Assembly: GCA_000756795.1 (NCBI GenBank)
Contig: CCSI01000001.1
Location: forward strand, 558,001-622,000
Length of the DNA: 64,000 nt
Source of the DNA: Qipengyuania vulgaris
GTDB taxonomy: Bacteria; Pseudomonadota; Alphaproteobacteria; Sphingomonadales; Sphingomonadaceae
Direction: 5' to 3'
Under the pieces are notes generated by a model. That model searched no databases. It was given only the letters and a program-made list of their open reading frames with translations, and was not told where the DNA came from. The position numbers were made by a program, and so were the translations under genes. Below are positions 1-8,941 of the stretch, piece by piece (the stretch's first letter is position 1; every line of letters begins with the position of its first letter).

Positions 1-806
1 AGCACGTCGCGGTCGCCGCTCCAGCGCTCGGTGCCAAGGATTTGCAATCCGTCGCGCTTGACGGCCTCGCCGCCGCGAATGGAGTTCGCGCCGCCATCGG
101 CAACGAATACCGCATCTATGCCGCCGCGCTGGCGAAGCCTTCCGCCCGCGCTCACCACCGAAGTGTTCGTGCGCGAATAACGCTCGCTGGCGACGAAACT
201 GCCGCCATGTGCAGACAGCGCCGTGCGCAGGGCTGCTTCGGCGCGGTCGCCATATTCGCCATCGGGCGCGAGGATGGCGAAATCGTCCGCGCCATTGTCG
301 CGCGCGTATTCGACGCTGCGGGCGATGGACTGTTCGGGGATATGTCCCATCACGAAGACGCCGGGACCGGCCACGCTCGTATCGTTGGAAAAGCTGATGA
401 TGGGCACGCCGGCAGGAGCGGCCTCGGCGCGCACCGAAACGACATTGCTGCCGAGAAGCGGGCCGAGGATGAGCTTGTTGCCATCGGCCAGCGCCTGACG
501 CGCGGCTGCCTGCGGACCCTGCGCTGTGTCATAGGTGGTGATGCGCAGGTTGCTCGCCTCGGTGTCGAGGATGGCCATGGTGGTCGCATTGGCAATCGAC
601 TGGCCGACCTCGCCGTTCTGGCCCGACAGTGGCACCAGCAGGGCTACCCGGTGAAGACTGTCCTGCGGGAGGCCGGAAGGGCCGGGATCGGGCGTGGGTC
701 CGGTAGTGGGCGCTTCACCGCCCTTGGGAATAATCGAACAGCCCGAAAGCAGGACCGCACTTGCGGCCATCATCATGTTCCGGCGGGTGAAAAATGCGCG
801 CTTCAT
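1..806 (-). CDS. Penicillin-binding protein activator-type lipoprotein (partial, C-terminus off the left edge)
   Basis: The minus strand is open from an ATG at 806 to the window edge (268 codons). The protein begins with a basic stretch, a hydrophobic segment and a lipobox (LLSGC), so it is probably an outer-membrane or periplasmic lipoprotein. The rest reads as a type-1 periplasmic-binding fold: VALLVPLSGQNGEVGQSI near residue 50, then ILGPLLGSNV, GVPIISFSND and DDFAILAPDGEYG. This is the pattern of the LppC/LpoA-like family that assists peptidoglycan synthases. LpoA of E. coli activates PBP1A; that role here is inferred from the family. The gene is divergent from rsmI, the same pairing as lpoA-rsmI in other proteobacteria, which supports the call. 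The C-terminus cannot be judged. Confidence 0.85.
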   Translation of the reverse strand, partial: MKRAFFTRRNMMMAASAVLLSGCSIIPKGGEAPTTGPTPDPGPSGLPQDSLHRVALLVPLSGQNGEVGQSIANATTMAILDTEASNLRITTYDTAQGPQAAARQALADGNKLILGPLLGSNVVSVRAEAAPAGVPIISFSNDTSVAGPGVFVMGHIPEQSIARSVEYARDNGADDFAILAPDGEYGDRAEAALRTALSAHGGSFVASERYSRTNTSVVSAGGRLRQRGGIDAVFVADGGANSIRGGEAVKRDGLQILGTERWSGDRDV

Positions 807-844
807 TCTTGCCGCGTCCTGTATTGCTAGTCCATGGGGGGCAG

Positions 845-1699
845 GTGAGCGATACCGCCCAACCTTCACAAGACCGCCTTACACCCGGTCTCTATCTCGT
901 TGCCACCCCTATCGGCAATCTTGGCGATATCACCATGCGCGCCGTGGACATCCTGTCACGCTGCGACGGCGTGGCCTGCGAGGATACGCGGGTTACGGGC
1001 AAGCTTTTGAAGCATCTCGGCATTTCCAAGCCCATGTGGCGCTATGACGACCACAGCGAACATCGCGACCGTTCCCGGCTGGTCGACTCGATGCGGACCC
1101 GCGCCGTGGCGCTGGTGAGCGATGCGGGAACGCCGATGATTTCGGACCCGGGATACCGGCTGGTGAACGACTGCCGCGCCGAGGGGATACCGGTGACGAG
1201 CCTGCCCGGCGCATGTGCGGCGGTAGTCGGCCTCACGCTGTCGGGATTGCCGAACGATCGTTTCCTTTTCGCAGGTTTCCTGCCGTCGAAGGAGAAGGCG
1301 CGCCGCGAAACGCTGGAGGAATTGGCGAATACCGACGCGACACTGCTGTTCTACGAGACCGGACCGCGTCTCCTGAAATCGCTGGCTGCGCTGAAGGAAC
1401 TCATGCCCGAACGCGAAATCGCCGTGGCGCGCGAACTTACCAAGCTGCACGAGGAATGCCGCCGCGGCCTCGCCGACGGACTGATGGCCTATTACGACGC
1501 CAATCCGCCCAAGGGTGAAATCGTCCTGCTGGTCGGCCCGCCCGAGGCCCATGCGCCGAGCGACGCCGATGCCGACACCATGCTGCGCGAGGCGATGGCA
1601 ACGATGAAGGCGAGCCAGGCCGCGGCGCAAGTCTCGAAGGCCACCGGCCTCGACCGCAAGACGCTCTATGCCCGCGCGATGGAGATGAAGTCCGAATGA
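845..1699 (+). CDS. rsmI: 16S rRNA (cytidine1402-2'-O)-methyltransferase RsmI
   Basis: RsmI methylates the 2'-OH of C1402 in the decoding centre of 16S rRNA, using SAM. The 285-residue product matches the family length. It has the tetrapyrrole-methylase fold signatures ATPIGNLGD (residues 20-28), CEDTRVTGKLL, SDAGTPMISDPG and LPGACAAVVGLTLSG, and FAGFLPSK further on. The frame is open from an ATG at 794, but a GTG at 845 preceded by a G-rich stretch puts the start at the usual place before LTPGLYLVATP, and it avoids overlap with the divergent lipoprotein gene. The stop overlaps the yraN start (ATGA), so the two genes are translationally coupled. Confidence 0.93.
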   Translation: MSDTAQPSQDRLTPGLYLVATPIGNLGDITMRAVDILSRCDGVACEDTRVTGKLLKHLGISKPMWRYDDHSEHRDRSRLVDSMRTRAVALVSDAGTPMISDPGYRLVNDCRAEGIPVTSLPGACAAVVGLTLSGLPNDRFLFAGFLPSKEKARRETLEELANTDATLLFYETGPRLLKSLAALKELMPEREIAVARELTKLHEECRRGLADGLMAYYDANPPKGEIVLLVGPPEAHAPSDADADTMLREAMATMKASQAAAQVSKATGLDRKTLYARAMEMKSE

Positions 1700-2046
1700 A
1701 GCGCCAACTGGCCGAACGCAGCGGCCGCGACGGCGAGACCCGTGCGGCCTTCTGGCTGCGGGCCAAGGGCTGGCAAATCCTCGACAGCCGCGTGAAGACA
1801 CCGGCTGGCGAAATCGACCTCGTGGCGAGGCGCGGCAAGCTGGTCGCCTTCGTCGAGGTAAAGTGGCGCAAGAAGCGCGATGAACTCGACCACGCTATCG
1901 ACGAGCACCGCCTCTCGCGTGTCGCCGCTGCCGCCGAAGCCGTGGCGCATCGCTATGCAGGCGAGGGCGAGGACATCCGCGTCGATGTAATCCTGCTTGC
2001 ACCCGGCGCCTTCCCTCGCCACATCGCCAACGCCTGGCAACCGTGA
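1696..2046 (+). CDS. yraN: YraN family protein (UPF0102, endonuclease-like fold)
   Basis: This 116-residue protein of unknown function belongs to the UPF0102/YraN family, whose members adopt a restriction-endonuclease-like fold. The visible core is GEIDLVARRGKLVAFVEVKWRK around residues 37-58, carrying the D...E-x-K residues of PD-(D/E)XK nucleases. The N-terminal GRDGETRAAFWLRAKGW matches the family's helix. It overlaps rsmI by 4 bases, and rsmI-yraN is a common pair. Its cellular role is not established. Confidence 0.88.
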   Translation: MKRQLAERSGRDGETRAAFWLRAKGWQILDSRVKTPAGEIDLVARRGKLVAFVEVKWRKKRDELDHAIDEHRLSRVAAAAEAVAHRYAGEGEDIRVDVILLAPGAFPRHIANAWQP

Positions 2047-2069
2047 TGATTGGGACTCAACCTCTCAAT

Positions 2070-2161
2070 CCGTTCGGGCTGAGCTTGTCGAAGCCCTGCA
2101 CTTTCTTCTAGCGCGGCGTCAAAAGTGAAGAACAGCCCTTCGACAAGCTCAGGGCGAACGG
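2070..2161. repeat. Sphingomonad intergenic inverted repeat
   Basis: Two near-complementary arms lie between yraN and gshB: 2070-2099 and 2134-2161. They share the core GAGCTTGTCGAAG in opposite orientation, separated by about 34 bases. The element can fold into a long imperfect stem. I recognise the core as a dispersed repeat common in Sphingomonadales; that recognition is from knowledge, while the dyad is seen directly. Confidence 0.8.
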
Positions 2162-2170
2162 AGACAGGGA

Positions 2171-3139
2171 ATGGCACTTCGAGTTGCAGTACAGATGGAC
2201 CCGCTCGAAAGCATTAACATCGCGGGCGACAGCAGTTTCGCGCTGATGCTGAGCGCGCAGGAGCGTGGGCACGAGGTGTGGCACTACGACGTCGGCAGCC
2301 TCGCATGGCAGAGCGACGGCACGCCATCGGGCAAGATTACCGCCCACGCAGCGCCCGTCACGGTGCAGCGGGTCGAGGGCAACCACTTCACGGCTGGCGA
2401 GCGCCGCCGCATCGACCTCGCGCAGGATATCGACGTCGTGCTGATGCGGCAGGACCCGCCGTTCCACCTTGGCTATATCAGCGCTGCCTTCCTGCTCGAC
2501 CGGCTGAAGGGCACGACGCTGGTCATCAACGACCCGCGCGAAGTGGTGAATGCGCCCGAAAAGATGTTCGTGCTCGACTATGCGCGGTTCATGCCGCCGA
2601 CCATGATTGCCCGGCATCTCGACGATTTGAAAGCCTTCCAGAAAGAGCATGGCTCGGTGGTGGTGAAGCCGCTTCACGGCAATGGCGGCAAGGCGATTTT
2701 CCGGCTCGATGCGGATGGCACGAATTTGTCCGCTTTGAGCGAGGTATTCGACCTCACCTGGCCCGAGCCGCACATGCTCCAGCCCTTCCTTCCCGAAGTC
2801 AGCGAAGGCGACAAGCGTATCGTGCTTGTCGATGGCGAATTCACTGGCGCAATCAACCGCTTCCCAGGCGAAGGTGAGTTTCGTTCGAACCTCGCGCAGG
2901 GCGGCCATGCGGAGTGTGCCAGATTGACGCCACGCGAGGAGGAAATCTGCGCGGCGATGGGCCCGGAGCTTAAGAAACGCGGGCTGGTCTTCGTCGGTAT
3001 CGATGTCATCGGCGGCAAGTGGCTGACCGAAATCAACGTAACTTCGCCGACCGGCATCGTCGCCATCGACAAATTCAACGGCACCGACACGCCGGCACTC
3101 ATCTGGGACGCCATCGAGCGACGTCACGCGGCGATGTAG
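2171..3139 (+). CDS. gshB: Glutathione synthetase
   Basis: GshB is an ATP-grasp ligase that joins gamma-glutamylcysteine and glycine to make glutathione. The 322-residue length fits the prokaryotic family. The N-terminal domain starts AVQMDPLESINIAGDSSFAL, and LMRQDPPFHLGYI follows. The ATP-grasp core contains VVVKPLHGNGGKAIFRL, QPFLPEVSEGDKRI and the metal-binding WLTEINVTSPTG. The ATG at 2171 follows GGAGACAGGG. It is convergent with xerC, with no intergenic bases between the two stop codons. Confidence 0.95.
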   Translation: MALRVAVQMDPLESINIAGDSSFALMLSAQERGHEVWHYDVGSLAWQSDGTPSGKITAHAAPVTVQRVEGNHFTAGERRRIDLAQDIDVVLMRQDPPFHLGYISAAFLLDRLKGTTLVINDPREVVNAPEKMFVLDYARFMPPTMIARHLDDLKAFQKEHGSVVVKPLHGNGGKAIFRLDADGTNLSALSEVFDLTWPEPHMLQPFLPEVSEGDKRIVLVDGEFTGAINRFPGEGEFRSNLAQGGHAECARLTPREEEICAAMGPELKKRGLVFVGIDVIGGKWLTEINVTSPTGIVAIDKFNGTDTPALIWDAIERRHAAM

Positions 3140-4039
3140 TCAGTCGTCACGCTCGCGCGGGTGGGCGCTGCGATAGGTGTCGAGCAGGCTGGCCGCATCG
3201 ACCTTGGTATAGATTTGCGTCGAGCCGAGGCTCGCGTGGCCGAGCAATTCCTGCAGGCTTCTCAAATCCGCTCCTGCACCCAGAAGATGCGTCGCGAAGC
3301 TATGCCTGAGGGCATGGGGAGTGGCCGTATCGGGCAAGCCCAGCGCACGACGGGCGCGGGCGGTGGCCTTCTGGACGACGCCTTGCGACAGGCTGCCGCC
3401 CTTGATGCCGCGGAACAGCGGTTGGTCAGGAGCGAGCGGCCAAGGGCATTTGCGGACATAGGCATCCACCGCCTCACGGATGAGCGCGACCAGCGGGACG
3501 ACGCGCTGCTTGTTGCCCTTACCGGTGACGGTCAGCGTCTCGCCGAGTGGGAGAACGCTCCCAGGTAGCGAAAGCGCCTCGGAAATACGCATTCCCGCGC
3601 CGTAGAGCAGCAGCAGCACCGCGCGGTCGCGTGCGCCGACCCAATCGTCTCCGGCCAGTGCTTCTACGGTCTCGGCGAGGCCCATGGCATCGTCGGGCGA
3701 GACTGGGCGGGGCAGGCCCTTTTTCAGCCGCGGACCGCGCAAGCGCGGGGCCTCGGTGACTTCATGCCCGGCTTGCGCCCTGGCGAAGCCAATAAAGGCC
3801 TTGAGCGCCGACAATTCGCGCGCGGCAGAGGCATTCGACAGACCGTCGTTGCGGCGCGAGGCAAGATGGGTGCGCAGCTTGCCGGTGGAAATGGTCGCGA
3901 CTTGCTCGAATTCTCCGATTTCCAGACGTGTCAGGAGCCGCTCGGCCGCCTTGTGATAGGCGCGCACTGTGTGTGGCGAGCGCCTGAGACCAAGCGCCAG
4001 ATGGTCGTGCCATGCGCCGAGGACATCTTGCCGGCTCAA
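3140..4039 (-). CDS. xerC: Tyrosine recombinase XerC
   Basis: XerC acts with XerD at dif to resolve chromosome dimers. At 299 residues it has the N-terminal SAM-like core-binding domain and a C-terminal catalytic domain. The catalytic set is complete: Arg in GAGMRISEAL, Lys in GKGNKQRVVPL, HxxR in HALRHSFATHLL, His in LLGHASLGST and Tyr in TQIYTKV. No ATG fits; the apparent start is TTG at 4039, whose TTGA overlaps the hemW stop. This implies coupling with hemW. Confidence 0.9.
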   Translation of the reverse strand: MSRQDVLGAWHDHLALGLRRSPHTVRAYHKAAERLLTRLEIGEFEQVATISTGKLRTHLASRRNDGLSNASAARELSALKAFIGFARAQAGHEVTEAPRLRGPRLKKGLPRPVSPDDAMGLAETVEALAGDDWVGARDRAVLLLLYGAGMRISEALSLPGSVLPLGETLTVTGKGNKQRVVPLVALIREAVDAYVRKCPWPLAPDQPLFRGIKGGSLSQGVVQKATARARRALGLPDTATPHALRHSFATHLLGAGADLRSLQELLGHASLGSTQIYTKVDAASLLDTYRSAHPRERDD

Positions 4040-5202
4040 CTGCTGACCAGCTCCGTCGCCACCAGCTCGCCCAGCAGCGCGTCGAGCAGGGGCATTCCGG
4101 CATCGGTGACGATGAGCCGTGCGCCGTCCTGTTGGACAAGGCCGAGATCGCGGTAGAGCGCGAGCTTGCCAGCGTCGATCAGGTGGTCGCTCGTCACACC
4201 GAAGCGTTTACCCAGCGTGGCGAGGTCCACGCCTTCCGCCAGCCGCAGCCCCATCAGCAGCGCTTCGGACGCCTGCTCGTTGCTGGTCAGCAGGCGGTGT
4301 TCGGCGATGCCGTCACCTTGGCTTTCGACGGCGCTCAGGAAATTCTCCGGCTTTTTGTGCCGCGTCGTCGCCACGCCGCCGCGCCGTCCGTGCGCGCCGG
4401 GGCCGATGCCGTGATAGTCGAGATAGCGCCAGTAGGTGAGATTGTGGCGGCTTTCCTCGCCGGGGCGGGCGTGGTTGCTGATTTCATACGCCGGAAGGCC
4501 CGCCGCTGCGGTCATTTCGCGGGTGAGAGCGAAGAGGTCGGCAGCAGGGTCGTCGGCAAGCGGGTCGAACACCCCGCGCCTTACATCAGTGGCAAAGCGC
4601 GTCGCCGGCTCGATGGTCAGCTGGTAGAGCGACAAATGCGAAGTCCCGAGCGCCAGCGCCTCCGATAGTTCCTGCCGCCACTCGTCCTCAGTCTGGTCGG
4701 GGCGGGCATAGATCAGGTCGATGGATACACGGTCGAACAGCTTCTGCGCGGTCTCGACGGCCGCAAGCGCCTCCTCGACACCGTGAAGACGTCCGAGGAA
4801 TTTGAGCACATCGGGGCGCAAACTCTGCACGCCGAGCGAGACGCGGTTGATACCCGCGCTGGCGAGGTCGGCGAAATTGGCTGCCTCGACCGAAGACGGA
4901 TTGCCCTCCAGCGTGATTTCGATGTCCTCCGCGAAGCCCCACAGCGTCTCGGCTTCGCGCAAGAGTGACGCCACCAGTGCAGGCGGCATCAGCGAAGGCG
5001 TTCCCCCGCCAAAAAAGATACTTACGAGCGGTTCTTCACTCCGCGTCGCAGCATGTTCGGCGCGCATGTCGGCCAGCAACGCGGCCTCCCATGCGGCCAT
5101 ATCTGTGCGCTCGCGGACATGGCTGTTGAAGTCGCAATAGGGGCATTTGGCGAGGCAGAATGGCCAGTGGATGTAGAGCGAACGGACCAAGCGCGGCTTC
5201 AC
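4036..5202 (-). CDS. hemW: Radical SAM heme chaperone HemW
   Basis: HemW is a HemN-like radical SAM protein that binds and delivers heme; older annotations call it coproporphyrinogen III oxidase. The 388-residue product has the [4Fe-4S]/SAM motif CLAKCPYC at about residues 16-23, then FFGGGTPSLM, the glycine-rich SAM site, and GVQSL. It has the C-terminal HemN domain. The start is GTG at 5202, just after TTGAGGT. The gene is divergent from the CAP-domain gene and overlaps xerC. Confidence 0.9.
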   Translation of the reverse strand: MKPRLVRSLYIHWPFCLAKCPYCDFNSHVRERTDMAAWEAALLADMRAEHAATRSEEPLVSIFFGGGTPSLMPPALVASLLREAETLWGFAEDIEITLEGNPSSVEAANFADLASAGINRVSLGVQSLRPDVLKFLGRLHGVEEALAAVETAQKLFDRVSIDLIYARPDQTEDEWRQELSEALALGTSHLSLYQLTIEPATRFATDVRRGVFDPLADDPAADLFALTREMTAAAGLPAYEISNHARPGEESRHNLTYWRYLDYHGIGPGAHGRRGGVATTRHKKPENFLSAVESQGDGIAEHRLLTSNEQASEALLMGLRLAEGVDLATLGKRFGVTSDHLIDAGKLALYRDLGLVQQDGARLIVTDAGMPLLDALLGELVATELVSS

Positions 5203-5227
5203 CTCAAATTAAGCACAGCCGCGTCAT

Positions 5228-5818
5228 ATGTGCGGCATGGACGGGTCGAAAATCATCATCGCGGCAGGCGCCGCATTCGCCGCGCTATGTGCCACGGGTA
5301 TCACCGTGGCCGCAAGCGCAAGGGACGCTTCTTCCGCGGGCAGGTACGAAACGCGGGCCAAGCACGATAACCGCATGAGCGACCGTATGGCCGTGCGGAT
5401 GCTCGACGCGCATAACCGCGAGCGTGTCCGCCTTGGCCTGCCCAAGCTGAAATGGAACCGTGCGCTGGAGCGCGAGGCGAAGCAGTGGGGGCATGAACTC
5501 GCACGGCGCGGAAGGCTCGAACATGCCGACCAGCGCACCCGCAATTCGACCGGCGAGAACCTCTGGATGGGCAGCCAGGGCCAGTGGGATGCCATCGTCG
5601 GAATCGACATGATGATCGACGAGAAACAGCACTACACCCATGGCAATTTCCCCGAGATTTCGCGCACGGGCAAATGGGCCGATGTGGCGCATTACACGCA
5701 GATCGTGTGGCGCGACACGAAGGAAGTCGGCTGCTCGGTGGTCAACGAGCGCGGATGGGACGTGCTCGTCTGTCGCTACTGGCCGGCGGGCAATGTCTGG
5801 GGCCAGAAGGCCTACTGA
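5228..5818 (+). CDS. CAP-domain (SCP/PR-1-like) secreted protein
   Basis: The 196-residue protein has an N-terminal hydrophobic segment (about residues 8-28) that looks like a signal peptide or anchor. A CAP domain follows: MLDAHNRERVRLGLPKLKWN, then WGHELARRGRLEHAD, STGENLWMG, GHYTQIVWRDT-like HYTQIVWRDTKEVGC and VCRYWPAGN. The two Cys near the end are the usual CAP disulfide pair. The function of bacterial CAP proteins is mostly unknown. A second in-frame ATG at 5237 is an equally possible start. Confidence 0.85.
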   Translation: MCGMDGSKIIIAAGAAFAALCATGITVAASARDASSAGRYETRAKHDNRMSDRMAVRMLDAHNRERVRLGLPKLKWNRALEREAKQWGHELARRGRLEHADQRTRNSTGENLWMGSQGQWDAIVGIDMMIDEKQHYTHGNFPEISRTGKWADVAHYTQIVWRDTKEVGCSVVNERGWDVLVCRYWPAGNVWGQKAY

Positions 5819-5827
5819 GCTTTTTCG

Positions 5828-6457
5828 CTATTTGGCGAACTGTTCGGCAACCAGCTTGGCAAAGGCATCGGCGCGGTGGCTGATGGCGTGCTTTTCTTCT
5901 GGAGCTATCTCGGCGAAGGTATGTTCGCGGCCCTTGGGCACGAACACCGGGTCATAGCCGAAGCCCATTTCCCCGCGCGGCGGCCAGGTAAGCGTGCCGG
6001 GGGCGGTGCCCTCGTAAACCGCCTGTTCGCCATCGGGCCACGCCAGCGCGAGCACGCAGTGGAAGGCGCAGGAGCGGTCGACGTCGGCGCCTTTCTGCTG
6101 GAGCATCCCCTCGACCTTGCCCATGGCCATGTACCAGTCGCGGCCCGGATCGCCCTCGAAATGCTGCCGCTCGGCCCAGTCGGCGGTGTAGACACCGGGG
6201 CGGCCATCCAGAGCATCGACCGACAAGCCGCTGTCGTCGGCAAGGGCAGGGAGGCCCGAGGCCTCCGCCGCCGCCCGCGCCTTCAAGAGCGCGTTCTGGA
6301 CGAAGGTGGTCCCGGTTTCCGGCGGTTCGGGCAGGCCCAGCGAACCTGCGGAGATGCACTTCACCCCGTAAGGGTCGAGGAGCGCGGAAATCTCCTTCAG
6401 TTTGCCCGCATTATGCGTGGCAATCACGAGGCTGCCCGAACCGATGCGGCGTGTCAT
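5828..6457 (-). CDS. rdgB: Non-canonical purine NTP pyrophosphatase RdgB/HAM1
   Basis: RdgB hydrolyses dITP, ITP and XTP to monophosphates and so keeps deaminated purines out of nucleic acids. The 209-residue product shows the family signatures: [13 protein letters not shown] near residue 10, [38 protein letters not shown] and [10 protein letters not shown]. The start overlaps the rph stop by 4 bases (ATGA). rph-rdgB-hemW is a frequent order in alphaproteobacteria; here the CAP gene has been placed between rdgB and hemW. Confidence 0.95.
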   Translation of the reverse strand: MTRRIGSGSLVIATHNAGKLKEISALLDPYGVKCISAGSLGLPEPPETGTTFVQNALLKARAAAEASGLPALADDSGLSVDALDGRPGVYTADWAERQHFEGDPGRDWYMAMGKVEGMLQQKGADVDRSCAFHCVLALAWPDGEQAVYEGTAPGTLTWPPRGEMGFGYDPVFVPKGREHTFAEIAPEEKHAISHRADAFAKLVAEQFAK

Positions 6458-7170
6458 TTGCGCGTGGCCTCGTCCTGCGCGCGGAAGATGTCGGCGCAGC
6501 CCATTTGCGCGAGGCGGAGCAGGCGCAGGAAGGCTTCCTCGTCATAGGGAGCGCCCTCGGCGGTCGCCTGCGCCTCGGCAATCTTGCCGCCTTCGATGAG
6601 CACGAAGTTCGCATCCGCATCGGCGTTGCTGTCTTCGGGATAGTCGAGGTCGAGCACTGGCGTGCCCTTGTAGATGCCGCAGGATACGGCAGCGACCTTG
6701 GCGGTGATCGGGTCTTCCACGATATCGCCCGACTTCATCAATTCGTTGACGGCAAGCCGCAGCGCGACCCATGCGCCCGAAATCGAGGCGGTGCGGGTGC
6801 CGCCATCGGCCTGGATGACGTCGCAATCGAGGGTAATCTGACGCTCGCCGAGCTTCTTGTGGTCTACCACAGCGCGTAAGCTCCGTCCGATAAGACGCTG
6901 GATTTCTTGCGTTCGTCCGCTCTGCTTGCCCTTGGCGGCCTCGCGCTGTCCGCGGGTGTGCGTGGCGCGCGGGAGCATCGAATATTCGCCCGTGACCCAG
7001 CCTTCGCCTTTGCCGCGAAGCCACGGCGGAATGCGTTCTTCGACGCTTGCCGTGCACAGTACCCTGGTCTCACCGAAGCTGATGAGGCAGCTGCCCTCGG
7101 CGTGCTTGGTGTAACCGGTCTCAATGGTGATAGCGCGCATTTCATCGGGCGCGCGTCCTGAAGGTCGCAT
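6454..7170 (-). CDS. rph: Ribonuclease PH
   Basis: RNase PH is a phosphorolytic 3'-5' exoribonuclease that trims tRNA precursors. The 238 residues match the family length. Recognisable blocks are [12 protein letters not shown] at the N-terminus, [44 protein letters not shown] and [17 protein letters not shown], followed by the [17 protein letters not shown] metal/phosphate region. The ATG at 7170 is preceded by GGAGAAATC. It is divergent from hrcA. Confidence 0.96.
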   Translation of the reverse strand: MRPSGRAPDEMRAITIETGYTKHAEGSCLISFGETRVLCTASVEERIPPWLRGKGEGWVTGEYSMLPRATHTRGQREAAKGKQSGRTQEIQRLIGRSLRAVVDHKKLGERQITLDCDVIQADGGTRTASISGAWVALRLAVNELMKSGDIVEDPITAKVAAVSCGIYKGTPVLDLDYPEDSNADADANFVLIEGGKIAEAQATAEGAPYDEEAFLRLLRLAQMGCADIFRAQDEATRK

Positions 7171-7255
7171 GATTTCTCCAATGCAGTCGAATCTCTGGAG
7201 AGCGGGTTAGGCGCAAGGCCCTTGAGGCCGCAAGGGGAGTGGTTAGATAGGACAC

Positions 7256-8299
7256 ATGAATTCACCGCCGCTCACCGATTTGTCCGACCGCGCCCGCGAG
7301 ATTTTCCGGCTCGTGGTCGAGGGATATCTGGAGAGCGGCTCTCCCGTCGGTTCGAAGGCCCTGGCGGGTGAGGGCGGGGTTAACCTCTCGCCTGCCTCCA
7401 TCCGCTCGGTGCTGGCGGAATTGGAGCAGCGCGGACTGCTTGCCGCACCGCACACCAGCGCGGGTCGCATGCCGACCGACAGCGGCCTCAGGCTCTTCGT
7501 CGATGCCATGATGCAGGTGGCCGAACCGACCGCCGAGGAACGCGCGGCCATCGAGCAGCGTATCGCGCAGCCCGGGCCCATCGAGCGCGCGCTGGAGCAG
7601 ACCAGCGCGCTCCTGTCGGACCTTTCGGGCGCTGCGGGCATGGTCATGGTGCCTCGCCGCGAGCCGCGGCTTGCGCAGGTTTCGCTCACCGCGCTCGATG
7701 CCGACCGCGTATTGGCCGTGCTGGTGGGCGAGGACGGGCAGGTCGAGAACCGGATCCTTCCGCTTCCCGCACAGGCGCTCGGCACTTCGCTCGAACAGGC
7801 AAGCAATTTCCTCACCGCCAAGGCTGCGGGACGAACGCTGGCCGAGGCAGCCGCGCTGGTCGAGCGCGAGATTGCCAGCGAGCGCAGCGCACTTGACGAG
7901 GCCAGCCGCGACCTCGTCGCCAAGGGTATCGCCTTGTGGTCGGAGGACGCTTCCCACCGCCCGGTGCTCATCGTACGCGGGCAGGCGAACCTGCTCGACG
8001 AAAGCGCGCTGGCCGATATCGACCGCGTGCGCTCGCTGCTCGACGACCTCGAGAACAAGCAATCGGTCGCGAGCCTGCTCGAGAATGCGCGCGAGGCCGA
8101 GGCCATGCGCATTTTCATCGGCAGCGAGAACCGGTTGTTCTCGCTTTCGGGCTCCTCCGTCATCGCTGCGCCCTATCGCGACGCAGCAGGAAAAGTAGTC
8201 GGCGTGCTCGGTGTCATCGGCCCGACTCGGTTGAATTACGCGCGGGTCGTCCCCATGGTGGATTTCACGGCCCGATCGCTGGGCAAGAGAATAGGCTGA
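7256..8299 (+). CDS. hrcA: Heat-inducible transcription repressor HrcA
   Basis: HrcA represses chaperone operons by binding CIRCE elements. The 347-residue protein has an N-terminal winged helix (ARE IFRLVVEGYLESGSPVGSKAL, then LSPASIRSVLAELEQRGLL and HTSAGRMPTDSGLRLFVD) and a GAF-like dimerisation domain ending in VGVLGVIGPTRLNYARV. It is immediately followed by grpE. I found no CIRCE element (TTAGCACTC-N9-GAGTGCTAA) upstream of it, grpE or dnaK. A short dyad, CCCTTG-N6-CAAGGG, lies at 7219-7236 upstream. Confidence 0.94.
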   Translation: MNSPPLTDLSDRAREIFRLVVEGYLESGSPVGSKALAGEGGVNLSPASIRSVLAELEQRGLLAAPHTSAGRMPTDSGLRLFVDAMMQVAEPTAEERAAIEQRIAQPGPIERALEQTSALLSDLSGAAGMVMVPRREPRLAQVSLTALDADRVLAVLVGEDGQVENRILPLPAQALGTSLEQASNFLTAKAAGRTLAEAAALVEREIASERSALDEASRDLVAKGIALWSEDASHRPVLIVRGQANLLDESALADIDRVRSLLDDLENKQSVASLLENAREAEAMRIFIGSENRLFSLSGSSVIAAPYRDAAGKVVGVLGVIGPTRLNYARVVPMVDFTARSLGKRIG

Positions 8300-8313
8300 C
8301 AGGGTTTTTCCAA

Positions 8314-8916
8314 GTGACCAACGAGAACACGAACGAACCGCAGGACAAGGCGGTCGATGAAGAAGTAGCGCGCGAGATGGAAGGCGTGCCCGAGCACCTG
8401 CGCGACGATGGCGGCGAGGATGAAGATGCCGCCGAGGAAGCGCTCGACGATGCATTGGCGAGCCTGCGCGGTGATCTCGAGAACGCCAAACAGGAAGTGC
8501 TCTATGCGCGCGCCGAGACGCAGAACGTGCGCCGCCGCATGGAGAAGGACGTGCAGGATGCGCGCAACTATGCCGCGACCGGTTTCGCCCGCGATATCCT
8601 GAGTGTGGCCGACAATCTCACGCGCGCAATCGAGGCGGTTCCGGCCGAGCAACGCGAGGACGAGAAGCTGAAAGGCTTCATCGCCGGTATCGAGGCGACC
8701 CAGCGCGAGCTGGAAAAGGTCTTCAAGCAGAACGGCATCACGCGCATCGCCGCCAAGGGCATGCCGCTCGACCCCAACCAGCACCAAGCGATGATGGAAA
8801 TCCCGACCGCCGATGCAGAGCCGGGCACCATCGTGCAGGAAATGCAGGCCGGTTACATGATCAAGGACCGCCTCCTGCGCCCGGCCATGGTTGGCGTGGC
8901 GAAGAAGCCGGACTGA
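8314..8916 (+). CDS. grpE: Nucleotide exchange factor GrpE
   Basis: GrpE releases ADP from DnaK. The reading frame is open far upstream inside hrcA, so the start must be chosen. GTG at 8314, 14 bases after hrcA, gives a 200-residue protein of normal length; an ATG at 8377 is the alternative. An acidic N-terminus precedes a long helix (about residues 45-90) with YARAETQNVRRRMEKD and FARDILSVADNLTRAI. The C-terminal beta domain has GMPLDPNQHQAMMEIPT and GYMIKDRLLRPAMVGVAK, which match the GrpE signature. Confidence 0.93.
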   Translation: MTNENTNEPQDKAVDEEVAREMEGVPEHLRDDGGEDEDAAEEALDDALASLRGDLENAKQEVLYARAETQNVRRRMEKDVQDARNYAATGFARDILSVADNLTRAIEAVPAEQREDEKLKGFIAGIEATQRELEKVFKQNGITRIAAKGMPLDPNQHQAMMEIPTADAEPGTIVQEMQAGYMIKDRLLRPAMVGVAKKPD

Positions 8917-8941
8917 TTTTCAAGACATCGGGAGAGAGACG

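Noticed and set aside
42-830. Plus-strand 262-codon frame at the left edge
   Set aside because: It is antisense to the lipoprotein gene, whose minus-strand translation has a lipobox and a periplasmic-binding fold.
7171-7255. Possible CIRCE element upstream of hrcA
   Set aside because: There is only a CCCTTG/CAAGGG dyad at 7219-7236, which does not match TTAGCACTC-N9-GAGTGCTAA.
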